This document shows positions 1 through 5,822 of a stretch of 9,285 bases of DNA, in pieces. Source of the stretch: Planctomycetota bacterium (GTDB taxonomy: Bacteria; Planctomycetota; UBA8108; UBA1146; JAJFFE01). How positions within the stretch are numbered: the stretch's first letter is position 1; the number at the start of each line of letters is the position of its first letter. A program made the translations under genes and the position numbers. The notes below the pieces were generated by a model that searched no databases, had not been told where the DNA came from, and saw only the letters and a program-made list of their open reading frames with translations. Where the stretch lies: assembly GCA_020425835.1 (NCBI GenBank), contig JAGQRC010000089.1, positions 1 through 9,285 of the forward strand. The letters are read 5' to 3'.

Positions 1-408
1 GCCGGCGAGCTCGGACGTGGGTTCGCCGTCGTCGCCGGCGAGGTGAAGGAGCTCGCGAACCAGAGCTCGAGGGCGACCGAGGATATCAGTCGGCGCATCG
101 AGGCGATCCAACAGAGCGTGGCCTCGTCGACGACGGGAATCGAGCAGATCCGCGAGACCATCAGCGAGATCCTCTCCACGACGACCGACATCGCACGCAC
201 CGTTCGGCAAGAGGCGAGCTCGAGTCGAGAGGTCTGCCACGAGATCGTCGGGGCGGCCGAGGGTGGGGAGAGAATCTCGAGCGTCGCGCGCCGGTTGATC
301 GAAACGACCAGCGCCGCGGCGACGGGCGCCGAGCACACCCGCGCGACGGCGCTCCACCTCGCCAACCTCTCGGGGAGTCTCGAGAAACACGTCGGCCAGT
401 ACGGTTGA
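1..408 (+). CDS. Methyl-accepting chemotaxis protein, C-terminal fragment
   Basis: This is the last 135 residues of a chemoreceptor whose 5' end lies before the window. The frame is open from base 1 and ends at TGA 406-408. Residues 1-20 contain GRGFAVVAGEVKELA, which matches the hairpin tip of the MCP signalling domain, the part that contacts CheW and the CheA kinase. The rest is a long Ala/Glu/Arg/Thr/Ser-rich helix with heptad character (SSRATEDISRRIEAIQ, then repeated TT/SS-rich turns), as expected for the descending arm of the antiparallel coiled coil. There is no C-terminal CheR-tethering pentapeptide; the protein ends GQYG. Sensor domain and ligand cannot be seen. An internal GTG at 43 could be mistaken for a start, but the conserved tip sequence runs through it. 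The family assignment is firm; whether the receptor is membrane-bound or soluble is unknown. Confidence 0.93.
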   Translation, partial: AGELGRGFAVVAGEVKELANQSSRATEDISRRIEAIQQSVASSTTGIEQIRETISEILSTTTDIARTVRQEASSSREVCHEIVGAAEGGERISSVARRLIETTSAAATGAEHTRATALHLANLSGSLEKHVGQYG

Positions 409-418
409 TGGCTCGCGC

Positions 419-443
419 CATGGGGGTGTCGAGCACCCCCATG
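419..443 (+). terminator. Terminator-like hairpin after the chemoreceptor gene
   Basis: CATGGGGGTG (419-428) pairs perfectly with CACCCCCATG (434-443) around the five-base loop TCGAG. The hairpin begins 10 bases after the chemoreceptor stop codon, where a terminator would sit. No T-run follows, so it is not a textbook intrinsic terminator. It could be a U-tract-less terminator or a 3'-end stabilising structure. The base pairing is certain; the role is inferred from position. Confidence 0.5.
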
Positions 444-717
444 AGCAGCAGCGCGGCGCCCAAGACCGTGAACGCGAGGAGTCGACGGAACCGGGAACCC
501 AGGCGCCCTCGCACCGCCGCGGACGGTCGCAGATCTGAAGAGGCTTTCTCGATCCAGACAACGATCCGGCGGGTGTGGAGCCTTCCTTCTCACCGGCGGC
601 AATCGTAGGATCGGACAAGCCGTTGTCTGCTCGCACCTTGCCTCGCCGGGCTCGCGCACCGCTCGACTTCCCCGATGCGGAATGCCGCCTGCACTCCGAA
701 GGGCGACGCGGCTCCGG

Positions 718-723
718 TACGAT
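718..723 (+). promoter_or_regulatory. Possible -10 element upstream of hemN
   Basis: TACGAT fits the TANNNT pattern of a housekeeping -10 and would give a leader of roughly 25-30 bases carrying the hemN ribosome binding site. I find no good -35 match (TTGAC-like) at the usual distance, so this is a weak call. Confidence 0.25.
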
Positions 724-744
724 GGCGGGGTCGAACGGGTCTTC

Positions 745-750
745 GGAAGG
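745..750 (+). promoter_or_regulatory. hemN: Ribosome binding site fixing the hemN start
   Basis: GGAAGG lies seven bases before ATG 758. It is the only good Shine-Dalgarno match near the in-frame start candidates. The upstream ATG at 722 and the far upstream frame opening near 575 lack one, which favours 758. Confidence 0.55.
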
Positions 751-757
751 GGGCGAG

Positions 758-2260
758 ATGTCGAATCGTGAGGGCCTGAGCCGAGGTCGTCCTGGGATCG
801 GGGCGAATGACCTTCCGGCTGGGGCAGCAGAGACTTCCGCCCCCCTCTGGGCGGGCGAGATTCCATTCGACTTCGTGCAGCGCTACGACCAGGTCGGACC
901 GAGATACACGTCGTATCCGACCGCCCCCCACTGGCACGAGTCGACCCCGGCGGAGTTCGCAGAGGACCGACGGAGCCTCCCCGACGCCCGAGGGCTGTCG
1001 CTGTATTTCCACCTTCCCTTCTGCCGGGAGCGATGTCACTTCTGCGGCTGCTCGGTGGTGATCACATCGAAGGACGCGATCCGCACTCGATACGTCGACG
1101 CCCTCATCCGCGAGATGGATCTGGTGCTCGAGGAGAACGGAGACCTCGCACGGGTTCCGGTCGAGCAGATCCACTGGGGAGGCGGCACCCCGACCCATCT
1201 CTCCCTCCCGGACATCACCCGCCTGGCGGCCGCGATCCGTTCTCGTTTCCGGGTCACCGACGACGCCGAGGTCTCCCTGGAGGTCGATCCGCGAGTAACG
1301 ACCGAGGAGCACCTCCGAGTCGCGCGCGATGCGGGATTCGGTCGCCTCAGCCTCGGGGTCCAGGACATCGACCCGATCGTCCAGGAGTCGATCGGGCGGA
1401 TCCAACCAGCGAAGATGACGATCGACCTCGTCGACCAGGCGAGGAAGCTCGGCTACCAGTCGGTCAACCTCGACCTCGTCTACGGACTTCCGGACCAGAC
1501 CCAGGCCAGCTTCAGTGACTCCGTCTCGATGGTGCTCGGTCTGCGACCCGACCGCGTGTCGCTGTTCTCCTACGCACATGTCCCCTGGATCCGGGAGAAC
1601 CAGCGGAAGATCGATGCGTCGAGCCTGCCGACGGGAGAAGCGAAGTTCGCGATCTTCCACCGAGCCCTCTCGGAGCTCGTCGGGGGCGGGTACGAGTTCA
1701 TCGGGCTCGACCACTTCGCGCTGCCCGATGACGAACTCGCCGAAGCGCGTCGCGAGGGGACGCTCCAGCGCAACTTCCAGGGCTACTCGACTCGAGCGGG
1801 TCTCGCGCTGCTCGGATTCGGGTCGACCTCGATCAGCTCTCTCCCTCGAGCGTACGCACAGAACGCGACGAAACTGATCGACTACCTGAACGTGATCGAA
1901 GGGGGAGGCCTCGCGACGATTCGCGGGTGTCACTGCACCGACGAGGACCTCTTGCGCCGTGACGTGATCAACGAGCTGATGTGCAACTCACGGCTCGACG
2001 TGGCTCGCCTCGAGCGTGAGCGCGGCCTGGTGTTCGCAGAGCGTTTCGACAAGGAGCTCGATCGTCTCGTCGCCCTCGAGCGCGACGACCTGATCCGCGT
2101 GTCCCCATCGGAGATTCGGGTCACCGATCTCGGGCGCGTTTTCGTCCGCAACATCGCGATGGTCTTCGACACCTACCTCGATCGGGGGAACCCATCGGAC
2201 GGTAGTTCCGACGGGCGCGACGACGGCCCGGGCCGACCGATCTACTCGCGCACGGTGTGA
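758..2260 (+). CDS. hemN: Oxygen-independent coproporphyrinogen III oxidase
   Basis: This radical SAM enzyme decarboxylates two propionate side chains of coproporphyrinogen III to give protoporphyrinogen IX, a late step of haem synthesis that needs no O2. From ATG 758 the protein is 500 residues, against about 457 in E. coli HemN; the excess is a roughly 35-residue N-terminal extension and a Gly/Asp-rich stretch near 476-492. The HemN-specific GPRYTSYPTA is at 47-56. The 4Fe-4S cluster motif is C89-xxx-C93-xx-C96, followed by the extra C98 that HemN carries. The SAM-binding GGGTP is at 141-145, EVDPR at 175-179, LSLGVQD at 197-203, NLDLVYGLP at 237-245 and GLDHFALPDDELA at 316-328. The C-terminal HemN_C domain ends in the typical YSRTV. 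These features separate it from HemW and other HemN-like paralogues. A four-helix membrane gene follows in the same frame after 15 bases, so the two are probably cotranscribed. Confidence 0.96.
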   Translation: MSNREGLSRGRPGIGANDLPAGAAETSAPLWAGEIPFDFVQRYDQVGPRYTSYPTAPHWHESTPAEFAEDRRSLPDARGLSLYFHLPFCRERCHFCGCSVVITSKDAIRTRYVDALIREMDLVLEENGDLARVPVEQIHWGGGTPTHLSLPDITRLAAAIRSRFRVTDDAEVSLEVDPRVTTEEHLRVARDAGFGRLSLGVQDIDPIVQESIGRIQPAKMTIDLVDQARKLGYQSVNLDLVYGLPDQTQASFSDSVSMVLGLRPDRVSLFSYAHVPWIRENQRKIDASSLPTGEAKFAIFHRALSELVGGGYEFIGLDHFALPDDELAEARREGTLQRNFQGYSTRAGLALLGFGSTSISSLPRAYAQNATKLIDYLNVIEGGGLATIRGCHCTDEDLLRRDVINELMCNSRLDVARLERERGLVFAERFDKELDRLVALERDDLIRVSPSEIRVTDLGRVFVRNIAMVFDTYLDRGNPSDGSSDGRDDGPGRPIYSRTV

Positions 2261-2275
2261 CGGGCGGACGTCACA

Positions 2276-2710
2276 TTGCTGGATGGGCTGTTTCCCCGAC
2301 CCGCGCGGGACTTCCCCGGTCGGCGGCTGCTGCGCTTGCTCCTTCGTTCGATCCACATCGTGGCGGCGGCCCTGTTCACCGGATCGATCGCCTTCGATCA
2401 ACCGACGAACCTGGTCGAGGGTTGGGCGTGGGGAACCGCAGCGACGGGCTTCGTGCTGTTCGGGACCGATCTGTGGGCGAGCTGCGCGGTTCTTCTCGAG
2501 GTTCGAGGCGTGGTGGTCGCATCGAAGACCCTGCTGCTCGGCGGGATCGTCGTCCTCATCGGAGGTGAAGCCGAGTCCCGCGATGTCCCCGTGGCGCTCG
2601 CCGCGACAGCGATCGTCATCGGGACGATCTCGAGCCACATGGCGGGCCGATTCCGCCACCGTGTGCTCGCGTTCCGAGAGCTCATCGAGCCGGATCGACG
2701 CAAGGGTTGA
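2276..2710 (+). CDS. Small four-helix membrane protein downstream of hemN
   Basis: A 144-residue protein of unknown function. Four hydrophobic segments are visible at about 22-40 (with H27 after RS at its start), 52-73, 79-97 and 104-123. A basic C-terminal tail (RFRHRV, then RRKG) suggests a cytoplasmic C-terminus. The size and a His near the start of helix 1 recall the small CopD/DUF2214-type four-helix membrane families, but I cannot assign a family. The first usable start after the hemN stop is TTG 2276, with a weak GGGCGG about eight bases before it; the start is therefore uncertain. The 15-base distance to hemN implies one transcript. A role with haem or with respiration under low oxygen would be pure inference from context. 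Confidence 0.72.
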   Translation: MLDGLFPRPARDFPGRRLLRLLLRSIHIVAAALFTGSIAFDQPTNLVEGWAWGTAATGFVLFGTDLWASCAVLLEVRGVVVASKTLLLGGIVVLIGGEAESRDVPVALAATAIVIGTISSHMAGRFRHRVLAFRELIEPDRRKG

Positions 2711-2749
2711 GGCCCGAACGGCGGTCGAGCGAACGCCTCACGCCTTTTT
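2708..2749 (+). terminator. Possible terminator between the converging hemN and HEAT-protein genes
   Basis: TGAGGC (2708-2713) can pair with GCCTCA (2735-2740) around a 21-base loop, and a five-T run follows at 2745-2749. It starts in the stop codon of the small membrane protein. The short stem and wide loop are weak, and the T-run is also the Lys codons at the end of the opposing HEAT gene, so it may be chance. Confidence 0.3.
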
Positions 2750-3481
2750 CGCGCCGGCCTTCTTCATCTGTTCGTGTCGCTCGAGGAACCGCTCCGCCTT
2801 CGCCTGGGTCTCGGGACGAACGTTCTCGCGTTGACGGCGAACGAAGCGGAGCACCTTCGACTTGTCATCGACGCTCTCGTAGGCGACGGCGAGCGCGGTG
2901 ATCGCCTGCCCGATCGCGACGTTCTTCTCGTCCGGCGCCTCGAACTTCGACTTCCCGACCTGCAACAATCCATCGACCACTTTCGTGGCGCACTTGGGCT
3001 GGAGCTGCGCGATGCGCGCGGCACCGTTGATCGCGTTGGCCGCCGCGGCGAGGGTCGGGCCTTGGATCGGCTCGAGGAGTCGATCGAGAACCGAGTCGAC
3101 TCTTCGCTTGTTGACGACGCCGGCCAGATTCGAGATCGCGGCCATCGCGTCCCAACGGAGGAACTCACTGTCGTCGCTCAGTCGGGTGATCAGCTGCTTC
3201 CAGTGATCGGCGAGCAACTCGGGCTTCTCCTCGCTGACCGCTCGCAGTAGCGAAGAGCATCCGTAGCGGATGGCGGGGAGGTCGGCGTCGAGCCCATCGA
3301 AGAGCTCCGCGACCCGCTCCGGATTCCGGAGCACCCGCTTCAGTAGCTTCAGGCGGAGCGCGCGCGTTTCGTCTCGATCGCCGAGTTCCGAACCGCGGCA
3401 GAGGTCCTGATGCAATCGGGGGAGCGCTCGCTCCAGAGTGGCTGGCTCCCGCTCCGGGGTGGTCTGGGTACGCGCGATCAC
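2738..3481 (-). CDS. HEAT-repeat protein of unknown function
   Basis: With the start I favour, this is a soluble, almost entirely helical protein of 247 residues. It consists of paired amphipathic helices typical of HEAT/ARM repeats at about 38-82, 88-122, 126-160 and 164-203. The second repeat (DHWKQLITRLSDDSEFLRWDAMAAI) is the most typical. It ends in a Lys/Ala-rich tail, KKAGAKKA. No catalytic motif, signal peptide or membrane helix is seen; such folds usually serve as protein-binding scaffolds, and the partner is unknown. Three starts are possible: GTG 3541, ATG 3496 and GTG 3481. I chose 3481 because GGAGG at 3490-3494 sits eight bases before it, while ATG 3496 has its only purine run directly abutting. 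GTG 3541 lies upstream of an extended -10-like element. It lies downstream of the cysteine synthase gene on the same strand, with a hairpin between. Confidence 0.82.
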   Translation of the reverse strand: MIARTQTTPEREPATLERALPRLHQDLCRGSELGDRDETRALRLKLLKRVLRNPERVAELFDGLDADLPAIRYGCSSLLRAVSEEKPELLADHWKQLITRLSDDSEFLRWDAMAAISNLAGVVNKRRVDSVLDRLLEPIQGPTLAAAANAINGAARIAQLQPKCATKVVDGLLQVGKSKFEAPDEKNVAIGQAITALAVAYESVDDKSKVLRFVRRQRENVRPETQAKAERFLERHEQMKKAGAKKA

Positions 3482-3489
3482 GGCCGCTA

Positions 3490-3494
3490 CCTCC
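3490..3494 (-). promoter_or_regulatory. Ribosome binding site favouring GTG 3481 for the HEAT gene
   Basis: On the minus strand GGAGG is followed by eight bases (TAGCGGCC) and then GTG. This is the best-spaced Shine-Dalgarno among the three in-frame starts and is the reason for the shorter gene model. Confidence 0.45.
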
Positions 3495-3520
3495 ATCCTC
3501 CGCGCTGACGGCGTCGCGTC

Positions 3521-3529
3521 AAAATAGCA
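3521..3529 (-). promoter_or_regulatory. Extended -10-like element before the HEAT gene
   Basis: The minus strand reads TGCTATTTT, an extended -10 form (TGn plus TATTTT), in an AT-rich island that stands out from GC-rich surroundings. Transcription would begin near 3513-3515, just upstream of ATG 3496 and GTG 3481 but after GTG 3541. The -35 region is poor (ATCCAG), which extended -10 promoters tolerate. Confidence 0.4.
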
Positions 3530-3574
3530 CGATCCCGCCACGGCTGGATACGTCGAGTTTCTCCGGGCGCCCTG

Positions 3575-3599
3575 CCGCCGGACGGTCGGACTCCGGCGG
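3575..3599 (-). terminator. Terminator-like hairpin after the cysteine synthase gene
   Basis: CCGCCGGA (3575-3582) pairs perfectly with TCCGGCGG (3592-3599) around a nine-base loop. It begins 10 bases after the cysteine synthase stop when read on the minus strand. No T-run follows. Together with the promoter-like element beyond it, it argues that the HEAT gene is not simply read from the cysteine synthase transcript. Confidence 0.42.
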
Positions 3600-3609
3600 G
3601 ACCGGTCCC

Positions 3610-4632
3610 TCAGGCCAGGGCGACTCGGACCGCAGGAATGACCTCGAAGTCCAGCAGCTCGATCCGCGCTGCCAGGGAGTCTTCCGCGAGCGGCTCCCGG
3701 CGGGCGAGGTCGGTCGACAGGTACTTCTTGTTGCAGTCGGCGAACACGGTGGTCACGACCCCTGCCTCGGACTCGAAAGCGAGCTGGATCGCCCCGTGAA
3801 GGTTGGCCCCGGAGCTGATCCCGACCCCCAATCCGAATCGGTGGGCCAACGCTTGAGACACCGCGATCGCCTCGCCGTCCCAGACGTCGATGATCCGATC
3901 GAGCTCCGCGAGACGCACGATCTGGGGGATGAACTCATCGCTGATCCCTTGGATCCGGTGCTTTCCCGTCCGTGTGCCCGTTCGAAGCGTCGGCGAGTTC
4001 GCCGGCTCGAGCGGATGAACCGCGATGGATGGCAAGGTCTCCCTCAGGTAGCGTCCGACACCCATCACCGTCCCCCCGGTGCCGACCCCGGCGACGAACG
4101 CCGTCGGCCGCAGGCCGCGCGACTCGAGCTGTGCGAGGATCTCCGGTCCCGTCGTTCGATAGTGGGCCCGCACGTTAGCCTCGTTGGAGAACTGGTGCGG
4201 GAGGAAGACGTCCGGCTCTCGCTCGGCGTAGTCGTCGGCCAGCGCGATACTGCCCAGGAAGCCCCCCTCCTCGGTCGACACGGGGATCACCGTGGCCCCG
4301 TGGCTCTGGATCAACAGAACGCGCTCGCGGCTCATCCAGTCGGGCATGTAGATCCGCACCTCGTGGCCGAGCGCCCGCCCCAGAGCAGCGAAGGCGATCC
4401 CCGTGTTCCCACTGGTGGCCTCGGCAATCACGTGGTCCGGCCCGAGCGACCCCGACCGGTAGGCCTCCTCGAGGATCGACAGCGCCATCCGGTCCTTGAT
4501 GCTGCCGGTGTAGTTGTGGACCTCGTACTTCGCGTACACCGTGCGCACGCGATCCTCCAGCCGCACGGTGATCGCGAGCAGCGGTGTGTGACCTACCAGG
4601 TGCGCCAGGCAGCGCAGTCGCTCTGGAACCAT
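3610..4632 (-). CDS. PLP-dependent cysteine synthase family protein
   Basis: A fold-type II PLP enzyme of 340 residues, of the group that makes cysteine from an activated serine and sulfide or joins serine to a thiol. The Schiff-base lysine is K46 in YTGSIKDR (41-48). The substrate loop TSGNTG is at 73-78, the cofactor phosphate loop GTGGT at 184-188, and GISSGAN at 271-277 supplies the serine facing the pyridine nitrogen. HYRTTGPEIL follows at 157-166 and NKKYLSTDL at 301-309. No C-terminal CBS-domain pair is present. It departs from standard CysK at NEAN (149-153 region, instead of NPAN) and at GISDEFIP (229-236, instead of GIGAGFIP), so the donor could be O-acetylserine, O-phosphoserine or another serine derivative. 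ATG 4632 is preferred over an in-frame start at 4692 because AAGGGGG precedes it and homologous sequence begins here. The HEAT gene lies downstream on the same strand. Confidence 0.93.
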   Translation of the reverse strand: MVPERLRCLAHLVGHTPLLAITVRLEDRVRTVYAKYEVHNYTGSIKDRMALSILEEAYRSGSLGPDHVIAEATSGNTGIAFAALGRALGHEVRIYMPDWMSRERVLLIQSHGATVIPVSTEEGGFLGSIALADDYAEREPDVFLPHQFSNEANVRAHYRTTGPEILAQLESRGLRPTAFVAGVGTGGTVMGVGRYLRETLPSIAVHPLEPANSPTLRTGTRTGKHRIQGISDEFIPQIVRLAELDRIIDVWDGEAIAVSQALAHRFGLGVGISSGANLHGAIQLAFESEAGVVTTVFADCNKKYLSTDLARREPLAEDSLAARIELLDFEVIPAVRVALA

Positions 4633-4636
4633 GAAT

Positions 4637-4643
4637 CCCCCTT
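4637..4643 (-). promoter_or_regulatory. Ribosome binding site of the cysteine synthase gene
   Basis: The minus strand reads AAGGGGG followed by ATTC and ATG 4632. The spacing is slightly short, but the purine run is the only good one near the candidate starts and supports the 340-residue model over the 360-residue one. Confidence 0.5.
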
Positions 4644-4780
4644 CTCGCGCGTGCCAAGCAAATCCGGTCACCGTTGGCGAGTCCACCTCCATATCCCTGC
4701 GTCGACGACGATGCGCTCGGAGCCATCCGTCCGCTGAAGGACCGCTCTCGAGCCGAAGTGCGAGACTTCGAGGTCAGCTC

Positions 4781-4839
4781 CTTCGGCGAACGCCGGCGTC
4801 CTGGTCGATCCGTCGAGTCTCCGCCGGCTCTCGCCGAAG
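4781..4839. repeat. Long imperfect inverted repeat
   Basis: CTTCGGCGA (4781-4789) pairs with TCGCCGAAG (4831-4839). After a 2x2 mismatch, GCCGGCG (4792-4798) pairs with CGCCGGC (4822-4828), leaving a 23-base loop. That gives 16 pairs, with three more possible outside through CTC/GAG and a two-base bulge. It lies about 150-200 bases upstream of the cysteine synthase start. The pairing is directly visible; no function is known. Confidence 0.6.
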
Positions 4840-4901
4840 TCGAGGGCTGGTCCCGTTGGCACTTGCCGGCCCGGCACCGGTGCGCGGATCCGGCGAGCGC
4901 G

Positions 4902-4919
4902 GTTCGCATCACTGCGAAC
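4902..4919. repeat. Perfect 7-bp hairpin
   Basis: GTTCGCA (4902-4908) and TGCGAAC (4913-4919) flank the four-base loop TCAC. Immediately beside it, GTCACC (4920-4925) and GGTGAC (4955-4960) enclose the palindrome TCGGCGCCGA, giving two adjacent stem-loops. Confidence 0.55.
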
Positions 4920-5047
4920 GTCACCTCCCCCGTTGTCGGCGCCGAGAACGCCCCGGTGACCTGCGAGCTGCCGAACGACACGGATCGGATATCCCTAAGC
5001 GCGGGGGCGAACGAGCCCTGGCCGCGAATCGGTGGGCCCGGACTCCG

Positions 5048-5065
5048 CAGCGCTAGCATCGCCCC
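5048..5065 (+). promoter_or_regulatory. Likely leaderless promoter module of the membrane protein
   Basis: CAGCGCTA (5048-5055) leads into TAGCAT (5054-5059), a TANNNT -10 form placed six bases before ATG 5066. That spacing would start transcription at or next to the ATG. There is no Shine-Dalgarno sequence. The same arrangement precedes the sigma factor gene at 5823-5840, which strengthens the call. No clear -35 is seen. Confidence 0.45.
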
Positions 5066-5779
5066 ATGATCCACCCTCGATCCGCAACCGCTCCGCGTGT
5101 CCCCACTCGCCAGGAACGATCGACTCCGACCGATCGATGGACCGACCTCCGGAGCTGGATCCTGTTGGCCCACGGAGCGGGAGCCCTCGCCCTCCTCGCA
5201 GCGGCCGGTATCGATGAGGGAACCGACGTCGGGCTCGGGCTACTGACGGGGGATCCCCTGACCGCGGCAGAGACGTATGTCGCGCACACGGGTCGAGCGA
5301 CACTTCCCCCGTACCTCGGCTTCGTGTCCAACCTCGGCTGTACCCTGTGGTGTGCCGCCGCCGCGGTGAGTGCGCTCACCGCCATGGTCCTCCACAAGCG
5401 ACGTCGTCAGCGGCTGGGCGGTGGCACGGACGTGAAGTTCTTCGCGCACGCCGCGGCGCTCGGCGCTCTCTTGCTGGTCGACGACCTGTTCATGCTGCAC
5501 GACGGGATTCTCCCTGCAGTGCTGTCGGTACCCGAGCTCGTCACCCTGTCGGCGATCGGATTGGTCGCGTCCGCACACCTGATTCACTGGCGAACACGAA
5601 TCCTGCGGACCGAGTGGCTCCCCCTCGCGCTCGCCTTGGCGTCGTTCGCGCTGGCGATCGGGATCGATCTCTGGCCGGGAGGCAACAGCGTCAGCGCAGT
5701 CGCCACCGAAGCCGCCAAACTGAACGGGATCATCGGTTGGACCCTGTACCACGTTCGCTGCGCCTGGCGGGTTCTCTGA
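5066..5779 (+). CDS. Multi-helix membrane protein of unknown function
   Basis: A 237-residue membrane protein that I cannot assign to a family. The first 30 residues are hydrophilic and Arg/Pro/Thr-rich. Hydrophobic segments lie at about 31-49, 85-109, 124-148, 155-173, 184-201 and 217-232, so five or six helices are likely. Basic KRRRQR (111-116) follows the second segment and suggests a cytoplasmic loop. The third segment carries acidic and histidine residues inside the membrane, DDLFMLHD (139-146), and acidic D201 and E215 lie near later helices. This could be a metal site or active centre, but that is inference. ATG 5066 is used; no ribosome binding site precedes it, and a TANNNT element six bases upstream suggests a leaderless message. 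The ECF sigma factor gene follows after 61 bases with a nearly identical start region. There is no zinc-binding anti-sigma motif in it. Confidence 0.8.
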   Translation: MIHPRSATAPRVPTRQERSTPTDRWTDLRSWILLAHGAGALALLAAAGIDEGTDVGLGLLTGDPLTAAETYVAHTGRATLPPYLGFVSNLGCTLWCAAAAVSALTAMVLHKRRRQRLGGGTDVKFFAHAAALGALLLVDDLFMLHDGILPAVLSVPELVTLSAIGLVASAHLIHWRTRILRTEWLPLALALASFALAIGIDLWPGGNSVSAVATEAAKLNGIIGWTLYHVRCAWRVL

Positions 5780-5822
5780 TCCGCTCCTCCCGATCGCGCG
5801 CCTGCTGTACTTCGACCCGGAC

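Larger units (their letters stand above)
409..757. other. Gap between MCP and hemN without a convincing gene
   Basis: About 350 bases separate the chemoreceptor stop from the chosen hemN start. The gap holds a perfect 10-bp hairpin at 419-443 and a weak -10-like TACGAT at 718-723. On the minus strand, a frame starting at GTG 514 begins with a signal-peptide-like segment and then runs antisense into the chemoreceptor. The hemN frame itself is open back to about 575, but that stretch encodes Arg/Pro-rich, low-complexity sequence unlike HemN proteins. I treat it as untranslated. No tRNA-like cloverleaf or repeat array was seen. Confidence 0.6.
4633..5065. other. Divergent intergenic region rich in inverted repeats
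   Basis: This gap lies between the starts of the cysteine synthase (minus) and the multi-helix membrane protein (plus), so it should hold promoters for both. Open frames exist on both strands, but their second codon positions are too GC-rich (about 60 percent by hand count, against roughly 40 percent in a stretch of the adjacent enzyme) for confident coding. It contains inverted repeats at 4753-4769, 4781-4839, 4902-4919 and 4920-4960, plus the palindromes GCACCGGTGC (4875-4884), TCGGCGCCGA (4936-4945) and GGATATCC (4987-4994). It may be a structured RNA leader, a protein-binding region or a decayed gene. Confidence 0.5.

Noticed and set aside
405..608. A 67-codon plus-strand frame overlapping the chemoreceptor stop
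   Set aside because: Arg/Ser-rich with no motif. It starts inside the chemoreceptor end without a ribosome binding site and covers the hairpin at 419-443.
575..757. Longer hemN start giving 61 extra residues
   Set aside because: The extra residues are Arg/Pro-rich and unlike HemN N-termini, and the good ribosome binding site is at 745-750 before ATG 758.
590..1933. A 447-codon minus-strand frame opposite hemN
   Set aside because: It is antisense to a clear HemN sequence, and its product shows no recognisable motif or hydrophobic pattern.
4645..4665. TTGGCACG on the minus strand before the cysteine synthase as a sigma-54 -24 box
   Set aside because: The -12 TTGC element is absent at the required spacing.
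4690..4745. A minus-strand GATGGCTCC stretch resembling the conserved T-box bulge sequence upstream of the cysteine synthase
   Set aside because: Only part of the motif matches, the base after TGG would not pair with the U discriminator of tRNA-Cys, and no specifier-loop architecture or terminator was found.
4674..5069. A plus-strand frame ending in an ATGA overlap with the membrane protein start, suggesting translational coupling
   Set aside because: By hand count GC at codon positions 1, 2 and 3 is about 71, 62 and 75 percent. The second position is far too GC-rich for a gene here, the start would be TTG without a ribosome binding site, and no motif is visible.
4175..5173. A 332-codon minus-strand frame running through the divergent gap into the cysteine synthase gene
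   Set aside because: It overlaps the well-supported enzyme in another frame; its product is low-complexity Arg/Gly/Ser-rich. A short stretch near 4900-5000 looks mildly protein-like, but not enough to call a gene.
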